Origin: Glutamicibacter creatinolyticus
GTDB taxonomy: Bacteria; Actinomycetota; Actinomycetes; Actinomycetales; Micrococcaceae
Direction: 5' to 3'
NCBI RefSeq assembly: GCF_006094275.1
Contig: NZ_CP034412.1
Coordinates: 2,914,001 to 2,978,000, forward strand
DNA: 64,000 nt
The notes under the pieces were generated by a model. That model was not told the origin of the DNA. It saw nothing but the letters and a program-made list of their open reading frames with translations, and made no database searches. The position numbers were made by a program, and so were the translations under genes. Of the stretch, positions 8,435-16,146 are shown piece after piece. The number at the start of each line of letters is the position of its first letter. The first letter of the stretch is position 1.

Positions 8435-9499
8435 ATGAAGTCCTATGCGGCATTTGAAGACCTGAGCATCCGCGAGGTCATCAGCGAAGAGAAGGACCTG
8501 GCACCGCACGAGGTGCGCCTGTCCATCACCCACTGCGGGGTCTGCCACTCCGACATCCACCTGCGCGAGGGCCACTACGACCTGGGCAGCCGCGGGAAGC
8601 TGGAGCTGGCCAAGACCGGCATCACCTACCCGATGGTGCTCGGCCACGAGATCGTGGGCACCGTGAGCGCGGTGGGCAGCGAAGTGACCGGCGTGCAGCC
8701 CGGGGACAGCCGGATGGTCTACCCGTGGCTGGGTTGCGGCAAGTGCGCCACCTGCTTGGCCGGGGATGAGAACCTGTGCGCCTACAACACCTCCATCGGC
8801 CTGGTGCGCCCCGGCGGCTACGCCGAGGCGATCACCGTTCCGCATGAGAAGTACCTGCTCGGGCACACCGGCATCGACCCGCGCTGGGCGGCCACGCTCA
8901 GCTGCTCGGGGTTGACCGCCTACTCGGCGGCGCGCAAGGTGCTGCCGCTGGACCCGCAGGCCCTGGTCGTGGTCATCGGCGTCGGCGGGGTGGGCGGCAT
9001 GGCCGTGAACATCCTCTCCGCCCTGGGGCACCGCAACATCACCGCGGTGGACCTGAATCCGGAAAACCTGAAGCACGCGCAGGCGGCCGGGGCCAGCAAC
9101 ACCCTGCTGCTGCCGGGCAACGGCCAGCGGGCCGAGCAGCAGGGAGAACTGCGCGGCAAGGCCCGCGCGGTGATCGACTTCGTGAACAATGGGACCACCG
9201 CTGAGCTGGGCTTTGACCTGCTGGCCAAGGGCGGCACGCAGATCATGGTGGGCCTGTTCGGCGGAGAGCTGGTGGTGCCCACGGCCATCATGGCCACCAA
9301 GGCGCTGAACCTGCGCGGCAGCTATGTTGGCAGCCTGGGTGAGCTGAAGGAACTGGTGGAGCTGGCGGCCACCGGCAAGATCAAGCCGCTGCGCCTTAGC
9401 GCCGGGGAGCTCAGCGCCCCGGGCGTCAGCGCCGCCCTGCAGGACTTGTCCGATGGCAAGGTCACCGGGCGCCTGGTGCTCGAACCCGTAGGGGCCTAA
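8435..9499 (+). CDS. Zinc-dependent alcohol dehydrogenase
   Basis: A medium-chain dehydrogenase/reductase of 354 aa. Catalytic zinc ligands lie in CGVCHSD and GHEIVG, the structural zinc site is CGKCATCLAGDENLC, and the NAD-binding loop is VIGVGGVGGMA. A short insertion after the first zinc motif (YDLGSRGKLELA) is seen in several archaeal-type and bacterial MDR alcohol dehydrogenases. The start at 8435 is chosen because the MDR fold begins there; an in-frame ATG 57 bases upstream adds residues with no homology. Last gene of the operon, followed by a hairpin. Probable job: oxidation of the alcohol freed by the alkylsulfatase. An aldehyde dehydrogenase is not in view and may lie upstream. Confidence 0.92.
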   Translation: MKSYAAFEDLSIREVISEEKDLAPHEVRLSITHCGVCHSDIHLREGHYDLGSRGKLELAKTGITYPMVLGHEIVGTVSAVGSEVTGVQPGDSRMVYPWLGCGKCATCLAGDENLCAYNTSIGLVRPGGYAEAITVPHEKYLLGHTGIDPRWAATLSCSGLTAYSAARKVLPLDPQALVVVIGVGGVGGMAVNILSALGHRNITAVDLNPENLKHAQAAGASNTLLLPGNGQRAEQQGELRGKARAVIDFVNNGTTAELGFDLLAKGGTQIMVGLFGGELVVPTAIMATKALNLRGSYVGSLGELKELVELAATGKIKPLRLSAGELSAPGVSAALQDLSDGKVTGRLVLEPVGA

Positions 9500-9514
9500 C
9501 CCCTCCCACGCCCC

Positions 9515-9563
9515 GGCCGGTCCCGGCATCCCCGCCCCTGCGGCGCGGATGTCGGGACCGGCC
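9515..9563 (+). terminator. Terminator hairpin of the alkyl sulfate/beta-oxidation operon
   Basis: Bases 9515-9530 pair with 9548-9563 over 16 positions with one G-T wobble, 16 bases after the alcohol dehydrogenase stop. A short T run follows. Confidence 0.8.
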
Positions 9564-9618
9564 CGCTTTAACCCAGTTGTTTCATCGGTTGCCTGGAGAC
9601 CGCTGGAACAACTGGGCT

Positions 9619-9800
9619 GCGACGCAGTACAGAACCTGCGCCTATCCTCGGGTTCCAAAGGAGTTAAGGGTGAAGGCCGCGCGCTACTACGACCGCAAGA
9701 ATATTCAAGTTATGCACGGTCGTCCGGAACGAGGCTTCACACCGCCGGGGCGATCGCCGGAGGTCACACCACACTATGGTGCACTATTGACTCATGAGTT
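9619..9800 (+). pseudogene. Decayed 5' end of a 2,3-butanediol dehydrogenase gene
   Basis: Bases 9619-9700 match, by eye with about 8 mismatches, the leader and first codons of the butanediol dehydrogenase at the right end of the window (minus strand, about 63982 to 63900). The shared part includes the AAGGAGTTAAG ribosome site, the start (here GTG at 9670, there ATG) and the codons for KAARYYDRK. Beyond 9706 the similarity decays with indels (AACGAGGCTTC, ACTATGGTGC and CATGAGT can still be aligned to codons about 17-40), then stops. The reading frame runs on into non-homologous residues. It is a gene relic, not a functional gene. Confidence 0.8.
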
Positions 9801-10283
9801 TCGGGCTTTAAATCGAGTCAGCTGGAAAACCACCAGAAAAAGAACAAGGGCTACTAATAGATGGACAGATGATTCATTGCTGGCTTTGAGCAACCAACCC
9901 TTTATGCCAGGCATGGTTCCATCTGCAACGCTCTGCAACGGGTCACGTCCAGGTCCACTTGAAAAGTTGATAATCAGCAAAACACCGGAAAATACAACAA
10001 AACTAGTACTCAGCGCTGATCTGACTGGCAGCGAGAAATTTCGAGGAGCATAAGCGACAATGTACGCGGTTAGTACTCCCATGCACATGATTGCAGTCAT
10101 TTGGAGGGCCGGAATTTTCGGATCTTGAACCCCAACTACAATGTTGTTGAGATTAAGGACAGCGCCACTTCTGGTCGCTGTGGCCTGGACAGACAAGATG
10201 CCCACTACAGCCATATAGACGACCGATGTGAGGCACCCACCCACGGCAGCGATGAAAAGATTAGCCCACTTAATCTTTAACAT
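9792..10283 (-). CDS. Unrecognised small membrane protein in an AT-rich stretch
   Basis: A 163-aa protein with about four hydrophobic segments: residues 7-30 (FIAAVGGCLTSVVYMAVVGI), about 63-80 (ALQMTAIMCMGVLTAYIVAY), 92-107 (TSFVVFSGVLLIINF) and 141-156 (VHLLVALVLFLVVFQL). CTGAGGAAC precedes the ATG by a few bases, supporting translation. Base composition is clearly poorer in GC than the neighbours and codon use is mixed, which suggests foreign origin. The 3' end slightly overlaps the butanediol dehydrogenase relic. I do not recognise the family. Confidence 0.65.
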   Translation of the reverse strand: MLKIKWANLFIAAVGGCLTSVVYMAVVGILSVQATATRSGAVLNLNNIVVGVQDPKIPALQMTAIMCMGVLTAYIVAYAPRNFSLPVRSALSTSFVVFSGVLLIINFSSGPGRDPLQSVADGTMPGIKGWLLKASNESSVHLLVALVLFLVVFQLTRFKARNS

Positions 10284-10562
10284 TTAGTTCCTCAGAAATT
10301 TTCGCGCCCCTTAATGCACCCAACAATCTAGTTTAGCGTTTCCTCCTATATTCTAAAAAGACCAAGAACAGTTACTGCTAGCGTTTTTTGCCGCCTGGTG
10401 TCTTATATTATTAATCATTCCTGCGTTACCTGTAATGAAGGCTACAACCTGATATCCGGGATGCGGGTAATAAGTTCTGATGGTGTGGCTGCCGATGCCC
10501 AGGGCAACACTTGAAGAACCTCCAACGCCGTTAAGCCATCGCTGCGCCCGGCGCCAGCCGGA

Positions 10563-11906
10563 TCAGAGACCCAGGCGCATCCACTTGTCGGTGCGGGCCC
10601 GCACCCCCAGGGTGATCATCCGGGCCAGCATGTATCCCCCGGCGAAGGACACCCAGATCCAGATCATGGAGCTGAGCTGGTCCTGGGCAAGGACATCCAC
10701 TGCCCAGAGCATCGGCAGGTAGGCGGCCAGGTTCACCACGCCCACCAGTCCCAGGTAACGGGCGTCCCCCGCTCCCATCAGCACCCCGTCCAGCACGAAC
10801 ACCACGCCGCAGATCGGCTGCGAGATGGCCAGTAGCCACAGCCCCGGGGTGGCCAGTTCATGCACCGAGGAATCCGAGCTGAGCAGCACCGGCAGCACCC
10901 AGGACAGGGCGAAGATGAACAGGCCGGTGAAGATCCCGAAGTAGACGCCCCAACGGGTCATCACCCCGGTCAGCTTGGTGGCCTGCTCCTTGTCCCCGGC
11001 CCCCAGCTCCTTGCCGATCAGCGCCTGCGCGGCAATCGCCAGGGCGTCCAGGGCGAAGGCCAGGAAGGAGAAGAGGGTGAACACCAGCTGGTGGGCAGCC
11101 AGGGTCACCTCGCCGGCGTTCGTAGCCACCACCACCGTGGCCAACAAGGCAATGCGCATGGTGGCGTTGCGCAGCATCAGCCACGACCCCACGTGTCCGG
11201 TGGCCTTGAATCCCGCCCAGGTGGGAGCCAGCGGCAGCCCGGCCTGGCGGATTTGCGGAATGATCAGCCGGAAGTAGACCAGAGCCATGACCCACTGGGC
11301 GATCGAGGTGCCCAACGCCGCCCCGCTGACGGACATGTTGAACCCGTAGACCAGCGTGAAGTTCAGGACAATGTTCAACCCGAAACCGGCGGAGGCCACG
11401 ATCAGCGGGGTCTTGGTGTCCTGCATGCCGCGCAGCACGCCGGTGGCGGCAAAGACCAGCAGCATGGCCGTCACCCCGGGCAGGGAGTACATGATGTAAT
11501 CCACCGCGAACTGCTGCACGGCGCCCTCGGCCCCCATCAACCGCACCAATGGTTCGGCGCCAAAATACCCAATGACGGTCAGCACCAGGCCCAGGGCCAG
11601 GGCAAACCACATGCCGTCGCGCCCGGCAGCCATGGCCCGTCCAAACTGGCCGGCTCCGATGGCCCGGGCCACGGCGGGAGTGGTGGCGTAGGCCAAGAAG
11701 ATCATCAGCCCCACCGCGGTCTGGATGACCGTGGTCCCCAGGCCCGCACCGGCCAGTTCGGAGACACCCAGGTGCCCGATGATCGCGGTGTCGGCCAGCA
11801 GGAATAGCGGCTCGGCGATCAGCGCGCCGAGCGCGGGAATCGCCAGCGCCAGGATCTGGCGGGCCATGGAGCGGTTGGATTCGGTGGGTGCGGTGCGAGG
11901 CTTCAC
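10563..11906 (-). CDS. MATE family efflux transporter (DinF-like)
   Basis: A 447-aa protein with 12 predicted membrane segments and the MATE opening LALAIPALGALIAEPLFLLADTAIIGHLG. The repeat in the second half (MRIALLATVVVATNAGEVTLAAHQLV) is characteristic of the DinF branch, which exports cationic compounds with sodium or protons. The start is GTG at 11906; an in-frame ATG exists 13 codons later. Divergent from the chromate transporter. Substrate not predictable. Confidence 0.92.
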   Translation of the reverse strand: MKPRTAPTESNRSMARQILALAIPALGALIAEPLFLLADTAIIGHLGVSELAGAGLGTTVIQTAVGLMIFLAYATTPAVARAIGAGQFGRAMAAGRDGMWFALALGLVLTVIGYFGAEPLVRLMGAEGAVQQFAVDYIMYSLPGVTAMLLVFAATGVLRGMQDTKTPLIVASAGFGLNIVLNFTLVYGFNMSVSGAALGTSIAQWVMALVYFRLIIPQIRQAGLPLAPTWAGFKATGHVGSWLMLRNATMRIALLATVVVATNAGEVTLAAHQLVFTLFSFLAFALDALAIAAQALIGKELGAGDKEQATKLTGVMTRWGVYFGIFTGLFIFALSWVLPVLLSSDSSVHELATPGLWLLAISQPICGVVFVLDGVLMGAGDARYLGLVGVVNLAAYLPMLWAVDVLAQDQLSSMIWIWVSFAGGYMLARMITLGVRARTDKWMRLGL

Positions 11907-12041
11907 GGAACTACTCTACGAAGCCGGTCCGGGCATCTCCATTTCGGCGCTGCGGGCCGCGTCATGCTCGCCCCGAATACGTCACCGTGTCTTCACAAGA
12001 TATCCAGCTTCCCGTCAACTGGCGCCCCTACGATGGGCAGG

Positions 12042-13262
12042 ATGAACACCGCTGCCTCTTCCCCGAAACCAGCTGCCCCTGCCCGGGGCCCCTGGGAAGT
12101 GTTTGCCGTGTTCCTGCGCCTGGGCCTGACCTCCTTCGGCGGCCCGGTCGCTCACCTGGGCTACTTCCACAACGAGTTTGTGGTGCGCCGCCGCTGGCTG
12201 AAGGAAAACACCTACGCCGATCTGGTGGCCCTGTGCCAGTTCCTGCCCGGGCCGGCTTCCAGCCAGGTGGGCATGGCCGTGGGGCTGCAGCGCGCCGGGC
12301 TGCCCGGGATGCTGCTGGCCTGGGTTGGCTTCACCCTGCCCTCGGCGCTGCTGCTCTTTGGGTTCGCCCTGGGAGCTCCATGGCTGTCGGACACCCTGGG
12401 CACCGGCTGGATCAGCGGCCTGAAGGCGGCGGCCGTTGCCGTGGTGGCGCACGCGGTAGTTTCGATGGCCAGGATGCTGACCCCCGATGCACGCCGCGCG
12501 ACTCTTGCCGTAGCCACCATGGCCGTGGTCCTGTTGCTGCCCGGCCCGCTCACCCAGGTGTTGGCCATGCTCGGCGCTGCCCTGATCGGGCTGCTGTGGC
12601 TTCCGGTGCCGGAAGCGGCCGGCCAGCAGGAGGCGCAGCTGGAGCCGAAGGTGGCCCGGGCGATCTCGGTCACCTGTCTAGTCCTGTTTGTCCTGCTGCT
12701 GGCTTTGCTCCCGGTACTGCGCGCCCTGACCTCCACTGCCGTGGTGGCGCTGACGGATGTCTTCTACCGTACCGGCGCGCTGGTGTTTGGCGGCGGGCAT
12801 GTTGTACTGCCTCTCCTGGAATCTGAAATGGTGGGCAACGGCCTGGTTGACCAGGAAGTATTCCTGGCCGGATATGGAGCAGCGCAGGCGGTTCCCGGCC
12901 CTTTGTTCACCTTCTCGTCATTCCTTGGGGCCAGTGCACAGCTGCATTTGGCGTCTTGGGCCGGGGCGTTGATTGCCCTGGTGGCGATCTTCCTGCCTTC
13001 TGCACTGCTGGTGATCGGCGTGCTGCCATTCTGGGAAGGGCTGCGGCACAATGCGATCGTGCGCCGCGCCCTGGGCGGGGTGAATGCCGCCGTGGTAGGT
13101 CTGCTCGCCGCCGCACTGTATTCGCCGGTGTTCACTCACGGTGTGCCCAATACCGCCACGTTCGTGGTCGCCGCGCTCGCCTTCGTTGCCTTGTCCGGAT
13201 GGAAGGCCCCGGCCTGGGCGGTGGCAGTGGGTGCGGCGGTCCTTGGCGGCTTCCTGTTGTAG
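12042..13262 (+). CDS. chrA: Chromate transporter ChrA (two-domain CHR family)
   Basis: ChrA proteins export chromate. The protein (about 406 aa) contains two CHR domains: the first begins FLRLGLTSFGGPVAHLGYF and has LCQFLPGPASSQVGMAVG; the second has VFGGGHVVLPLLESEMV and YGAAQAVPGPLFTFSSFLG. This two-domain length is that of the long-chain CHR family. Start choice: ATG at 12042 (MNTAASS) or 12033; neither has a spaced ribosome site, but TACGAT at 12029-12034 could be a -10 box, giving a leaderless message at 12042. Divergent from the MATE gene; no ChrB regulator is seen. Confidence 0.9.
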   Translation: MNTAASSPKPAAPARGPWEVFAVFLRLGLTSFGGPVAHLGYFHNEFVVRRRWLKENTYADLVALCQFLPGPASSQVGMAVGLQRAGLPGMLLAWVGFTLPSALLLFGFALGAPWLSDTLGTGWISGLKAAAVAVVAHAVVSMARMLTPDARRATLAVATMAVVLLLPGPLTQVLAMLGAALIGLLWLPVPEAAGQQEAQLEPKVARAISVTCLVLFVLLLALLPVLRALTSTAVVALTDVFYRTGALVFGGGHVVLPLLESEMVGNGLVDQEVFLAGYGAAQAVPGPLFTFSSFLGASAQLHLASWAGALIALVAIFLPSALLVIGVLPFWEGLRHNAIVRRALGGVNAAVVGLLAAALYSPVFTHGVPNTATFVVAALAFVALSGWKAPAWAVAVGAAVLGGFLL

Positions 13263-13283
13263 TCACCGCCGGAGCGCGCTCCG

Positions 13284-13520
13284 TCAGCGCGTGCGGTACA
13301 ACACGGTGTAGGAGTATCCATTGCCGTTCTTGAAGCAGCAGCGATCGAGCCGAACAAAGGATCCAAAGCCGGGTTGTGCTTTGTTCAGCGCCGCCTGGCA
13401 CTGTGATTGGGTGTGAAACCAGTACATGTCGGCGCCTGCCTGGTTCACAGGCGCCGACACACCCCGTGGCCAGTGGGCAGAAGGCACCCTCCGCCCTTGG
13501 GCTTTAGTACTGTGAACCAA
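13284..13520 (-). CDS. Hypothetical small cysteine-containing protein, possibly a gene remnant
   Basis: A 78-codon frame ending at 13284. The C-terminal 45 residues (from DMYWFHTQSQC through FVRLDRCCFKNGNGYSY) look protein-like, with three cysteines and aromatic residues, while the first 30 residues look random. The only starts are a TTG without a ribosome site or internal codons. It may be the surviving C-terminus of a larger secreted protein. Convergent with chrA. Confidence 0.35.
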   Translation of the reverse strand: MVHSTKAQGRRVPSAHWPRGVSAPVNQAGADMYWFHTQSQCQAALNKAQPGFGSFVRLDRCCFKNGNGYSYTVLYRTR

Positions 13521-13522
13521 TC

Positions 13523-13551
13523 TTGACAGATGAGCCAGAGCGAGCTATTAA
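13523..13551 (+). promoter_or_regulatory. Sigma-70-type promoter of the 13.6-kb small gene
   Basis: TTGACA at 13523-13528 and TATTAA at 13546-13551 are separated by exactly 17 bases. This is close to consensus and stands out in GC-rich DNA. It reads towards the ATG at 13629. Confidence 0.7.
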
Positions 13552-13570
13552 TCTATATCAAACGGCACAG
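13550..13570. promoter_or_regulatory. Motif shared with the hsp20/hspR-like intergenic region
   Basis: AATCTATATCA followed after three bases by GG-ACAG. The same 11 bases and the same downstream GG-ACAG spacing occur at 15256-15276 between hsp20 and the HspR-like gene. It overlaps the -10 end of the promoter above, a suitable operator position. Confidence 0.45.
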
Positions 13571-13628
13571 GTCCTTGTTAACGTTGTGATACAGAAGTTT
13601 CGCTACCGGAGGCAGGGAGGTGAGAAGA

Positions 13629-14018
13629 ATGTCGAACACCCAGGAGCGTGTCGAGTCATGGCGGGCAGCGCCTGAAGTAGTCCCCTTCGCGGTTCTGACT
13701 GCGTCCACGCTCGACGAACATCGCGTGGCAGACTCACTCGAACGGGCCCTCACCCCAGCTGACCTTGTCTTTCTTCACCAACTGAGCCTTAAACTCGAGT
13801 ACTTTGCCAAGCGCTCGGACCCCCCGGGCACTAGAGGAAGAACGAGCACCACGAATGCAGACCTACCGGATCAAGTTTTGCTGCCGAGGGCTTTGCGGGT
13901 ATCTGGTACTTTAGGAGATTCGTACACTCGCGACATATTGCGCTTCAGAGCGCGCGCACCACCCCTGGCAGAAATCCACCTGGATGCAGTACAGAAAACA
14001 ACGGGCAGGGGCTTCTAG
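13629..14018 (+). CDS. Unrecognised protein with strong promoter and ribosome site
   Basis: The frame encodes 129 aa from ATG 13629 (MSNTQERVESW). GGGAGGTGAGAAGA just before it is an excellent ribosome site, and a near-consensus promoter lies about 80 bases upstream. The first 65 residues look like a soluble helical protein (STLDEHRVADSLERALTPADLVFLHQLSLKLEYF). From about residue 68 (DPPGTRGRTS) composition becomes random-like, so a frameshift or decay of the 3' half is possible. The shared motif with the hsp20 region suggests that it belongs to the same stress regulon. No family recognised. Confidence 0.55.
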   Translation: MSNTQERVESWRAAPEVVPFAVLTASTLDEHRVADSLERALTPADLVFLHQLSLKLEYFAKRSDPPGTRGRTSTTNADLPDQVLLPRALRVSGTLGDSYTRDILRFRARAPPLAEIHLDAVQKTTGRGF

Positions 14019-14239
14019 AGCACCTGCCCATAAATCTGCCTCAGTAACCGCAACCCTGTGCGCCGGCTACCAAGGGTTGAAATGAATCGCGGGCATGGAA
14101 TCGAGCCCAAATCATAGATGAACGCCCCCATTGCGAGTGGTCCTGCGCTTACTGCAGGGCAACCCCAAAAATTACACTTTGCCCTATCGATTCCCCTGCG
14201 ACTGCTGCAGGTTCCGTGGGTCGCCATGGCATGGGGCAG

Positions 14240-14512
14240 TTAGCTACATGCTTCGTAGAAGTCAGTGAAACTGGGAATTTTTCCACCGTCGACCAGCGAC
14301 GTTGCGAGCTGGGAACCGGAGGAGTTTACCGACTCAACAAGACATTGAATCGTGGACAGTTTGGAGCTCCAATAAGAGGAATTCCCTGCCCCTTCGAACT
14401 GATACGCGTCCTGCAACTGCTCCAGGACGTGTTCCCGGTAGAGGCACAACGCGTTCCGCAGTTCCTCCACTTGATCGTCATCAAAACGCAGGACTACCTG
14501 TGACTTACGCAT
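14240..14512 (-). CDS. Unrecognised 90-aa protein
   Basis: The start is supported by AAAGGAG seven bases before the ATG. The first half (SQVVLRFDDDQVEELRNALCLYREHVLEQLQDAY) has the look of an amphipathic helix pair. The C-terminal half is rich in Ser and Thr. No transmembrane segment. It lies downstream of hsp20 in the same direction but 270 bases away, with a perfect hairpin just before its ribosome site, so it is probably a separate unit. Function unknown. Confidence 0.6.
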   Translation of the reverse strand: MRKSQVVLRFDDDQVEELRNALCLYREHVLEQLQDAYQFEGAGNSSYWSSKLSTIQCLVESVNSSGSQLATSLVDGGKIPSFTDFYEACS

Positions 14513-14535
14513 TTCGGTTCTCCTTTGTCTCAGGG

Positions 14536-14572
14536 CTTGGGGTCAGCTCCGAAACTCGGAGCTGACCCCAAG
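14536..14572. repeat. Perfect 17-bp hairpin upstream of the 90-aa gene
   Basis: 14536-14552 is the exact reverse complement of 14556-14572, with a 3-base loop. No T tract follows on either strand. It sits 24 bases before the ATG of the minus-strand gene, so it could end hsp20 readthrough, sequester the leader, or be a mobile palindrome. Confidence 0.75.
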
Positions 14573-14780
14573 CGGGACCAAACGGCAGAGCGCCTTTAAC
14601 CGAAGATCGCTGGGGCAGGAATCATCACCACAGAGAGCTAACCGGCATCCACGGGGAAATGGCCTACTTCCTGCAAGGAATAGTCCAACAGGATCGTTTC
14701 TTCAACCCGGGATCTCTCTGGGAGCGCCCATACGATTCCGGCTTGTCGCCCACCTCAAGCCGAAGGATCGGCATTGCCTT

Positions 14781-15209
14781 CTAAGAGGTCAGCTCCTTTG
14801 AGCGATTACCCTTGGTGATGGCGATTCGCTTCGGCTTCGACTTCTCGGTGATCGGAATATCCAGGCGCAGCAGCCCGTCCTCGTAATGCGCGTGGATATT
14901 GTCCACATCGAGGTGATCACTGAGGATCAAGTCTCGACCGAACGCACCCCATGCCCTCTCCCGAACCAGCAACTGGTCATCAGTGGCTTGCTCTGGTCGA
15001 GTGGCGCGAATCTTCAGGACATTCCTTTCCACCGAGAGTTCAACAGCGTCCGGGTCAATCCCTGGAATCTCAAGCTCGGCATGGAAGCCTTGCTCATCCT
15101 TCCAGGCGTCCATCGGCATCAAATGTGCCCGGTCGAACCCCGGAGAACCATTGAACGCTTGTTTCACCATCCGATCAAACTCACGAAAGACGTCGTTGTC
15201 CAGCAGCAT
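14781..15209 (-). CDS. Small heat shock protein, Hsp20/alpha-crystallin family
   Basis: ATP-independent chaperone holding unfolded proteins. 142 aa, the usual size. The alpha-crystallin domain runs from about residue 33 (MDAWKDEQGFHAELEIPGIDPDAV) to GLLRLDIPI, followed by a tail with the PKRIAI segment, which carries the I-x-I-type anchor. Start ATG 15209 is preferred to GTG 15212, with GGGAG seven bases before it. It is divergent from an HspR-like MerR regulator, a known arrangement for HspR/HAIR-controlled small heat shock genes, although no classical HAIR repeat is visible. Confidence 0.92.
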   Translation of the reverse strand: MLLDNDVFREFDRMVKQAFNGSPGFDRAHLMPMDAWKDEQGFHAELEIPGIDPDAVELSVERNVLKIRATRPEQATDDQLLVRERAWGAFGRDLILSDHLDVDNIHAHYEDGLLRLDIPITEKSKPKRIAITKGNRSKELTS

Positions 15210-15255
15210 CACAGTTCTCCCTTCTCCTTTGGCTGTCTCCTTCCAGCTGCCCTAA

Positions 15256-15276
15256 AATCTATATCAGCTGGTACAG
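15256..15276. promoter_or_regulatory. Candidate operator between hsp20 and the HspR-like gene
   Basis: AATCTATATCA plus GG-ACAG, repeated at 13550-13570. On the minus strand the same bases give TATAGAT, a plausible -10 for hsp20, so a protein bound here could block hsp20 transcription. Confidence 0.45.
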
Positions 15277-15326
15277 TTTTTATAACACCAACCACGAGTT
15301 CACGCAACCTAAAGGGAGGAAAAAAT

Positions 15327-15632
15327 TTGGCACATAGACCACAAGCATCCGTAGTGCCAGAGAGGACATACTCGATCTCGGCGGCAGCGCAGTTGGCTGG
15401 CGCCGGTGTTCAGTCAGTGCGGCTATACGAAGCACGGGGGCTGGTGACACCCCGAAGAACTGCGGGCGGAACGCGGAAGTATTCGCCGGCGGATGTTGCC
15501 CGGATCGAAAGAATAGTCGTATTGCTCGATGCGGGACTGAATTTGGCCGGGATCGAGATGGTGTTACACCTCGAAGAAGAGAATCATAGGTTATGGTCAG
15601 CCCTCCATCCCATATCCCAAGAGCGAGGATGA
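15327..15632 (+). CDS. MerR-family transcriptional regulator, HspR-like
   Basis: HspR represses heat shock genes. The winged-helix segment YSISAAAQLAGAGVQSVRLYEARGLVTPRRTAGGTRKYSPADVARIERI is typical of HspR within the MerR family, followed by a short coiled coil (LNLAGIEMVLHLEEENHRLW). The TTG at 15327 is chosen because AAAGGGAGG stands seven bases before it; the protein is then 101 aa, shorter than the about 150 aa of Streptomyces HspR and without a long C-terminal tail. No dnaK operon is nearby, so this is probably a dedicated regulator of the divergent hsp20. Confidence 0.85.
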   Translation: MAHRPQASVVPERTYSISAAAQLAGAGVQSVRLYEARGLVTPRRTAGGTRKYSPADVARIERIVVLLDAGLNLAGIEMVLHLEEENHRLWSALHPISQERG

Positions 15633-15948
15633 ACTAACGACGAACGCTGCCCAACCGGGCGACGAACCCCCAATTCCCCTTATCTTCAATACTCGCCGGC
15701 AAGCATCGCAGCAGAGTGCAGGCCGACCTTTAGTGCTGCTGCCTTTCCGGTCCGTGCCGGATGTGCCACACCTGCCTCTGGACTTCTCAGGGAATCATTT
15801 GTATCTTGTCGGCACAGACCAAAAAATCCGGGAGATCAGAGAGGTGCACCCCTAGCGAGGTTCCCAGAAGGCGTCGCCTGACTTCCGGCAATAATAGGTT
15901 CCAAACCTCAGCAGTCAGCCTCAGCACACGATGAGAGGGATGAGCGAT

Positions 15949-16146
15949 ATGACTTTCGAGCCCCTGCCTCCGGACACCGAAGTCTCCGAGGTGGATTTGG
16001 TCGACCAACGCCTAGAGGTGGATCCCGACATCGAAGATGAACAAATCCCTCCGCTGCACACAGCTAATGCACCTGTAAATGAGGCTGATTGGATTGACCA
16101 AAAGATCACCGTGCAGCTCGATGATCCCGGGGAAGAAGTTGTCTAG
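15949..16146 (+). CDS. Small acidic protein with internal repeat
   Basis: 65 aa from ATG 15949, with GAGAGGGA eight bases before it; ATGs at 15931 and 15940 are alternatives. It is strongly acidic. The motif E-x-D-x-x-D-Q occurs twice (SEVDLVDQRLEVD and NEADWIDQKITVQLDD), about 35 residues apart. Short acidic proteins with this kind of repeat occur in many actinobacteria without assigned function. No membrane segment or signal peptide. Confidence 0.65.
   Translation: MTFEPLPPDTEVSEVDLVDQRLEVDPDIEDEQIPPLHTANAPVNEADWIDQKITVQLDDPGEEVV

Noticed and set aside
14660-14785. Short plus-strand ORF of about 41 codons beginning GAAATGGCC
   Set aside because: No ribosome site, no family resemblance; it runs into the 3' end of the convergent hsp20 gene.
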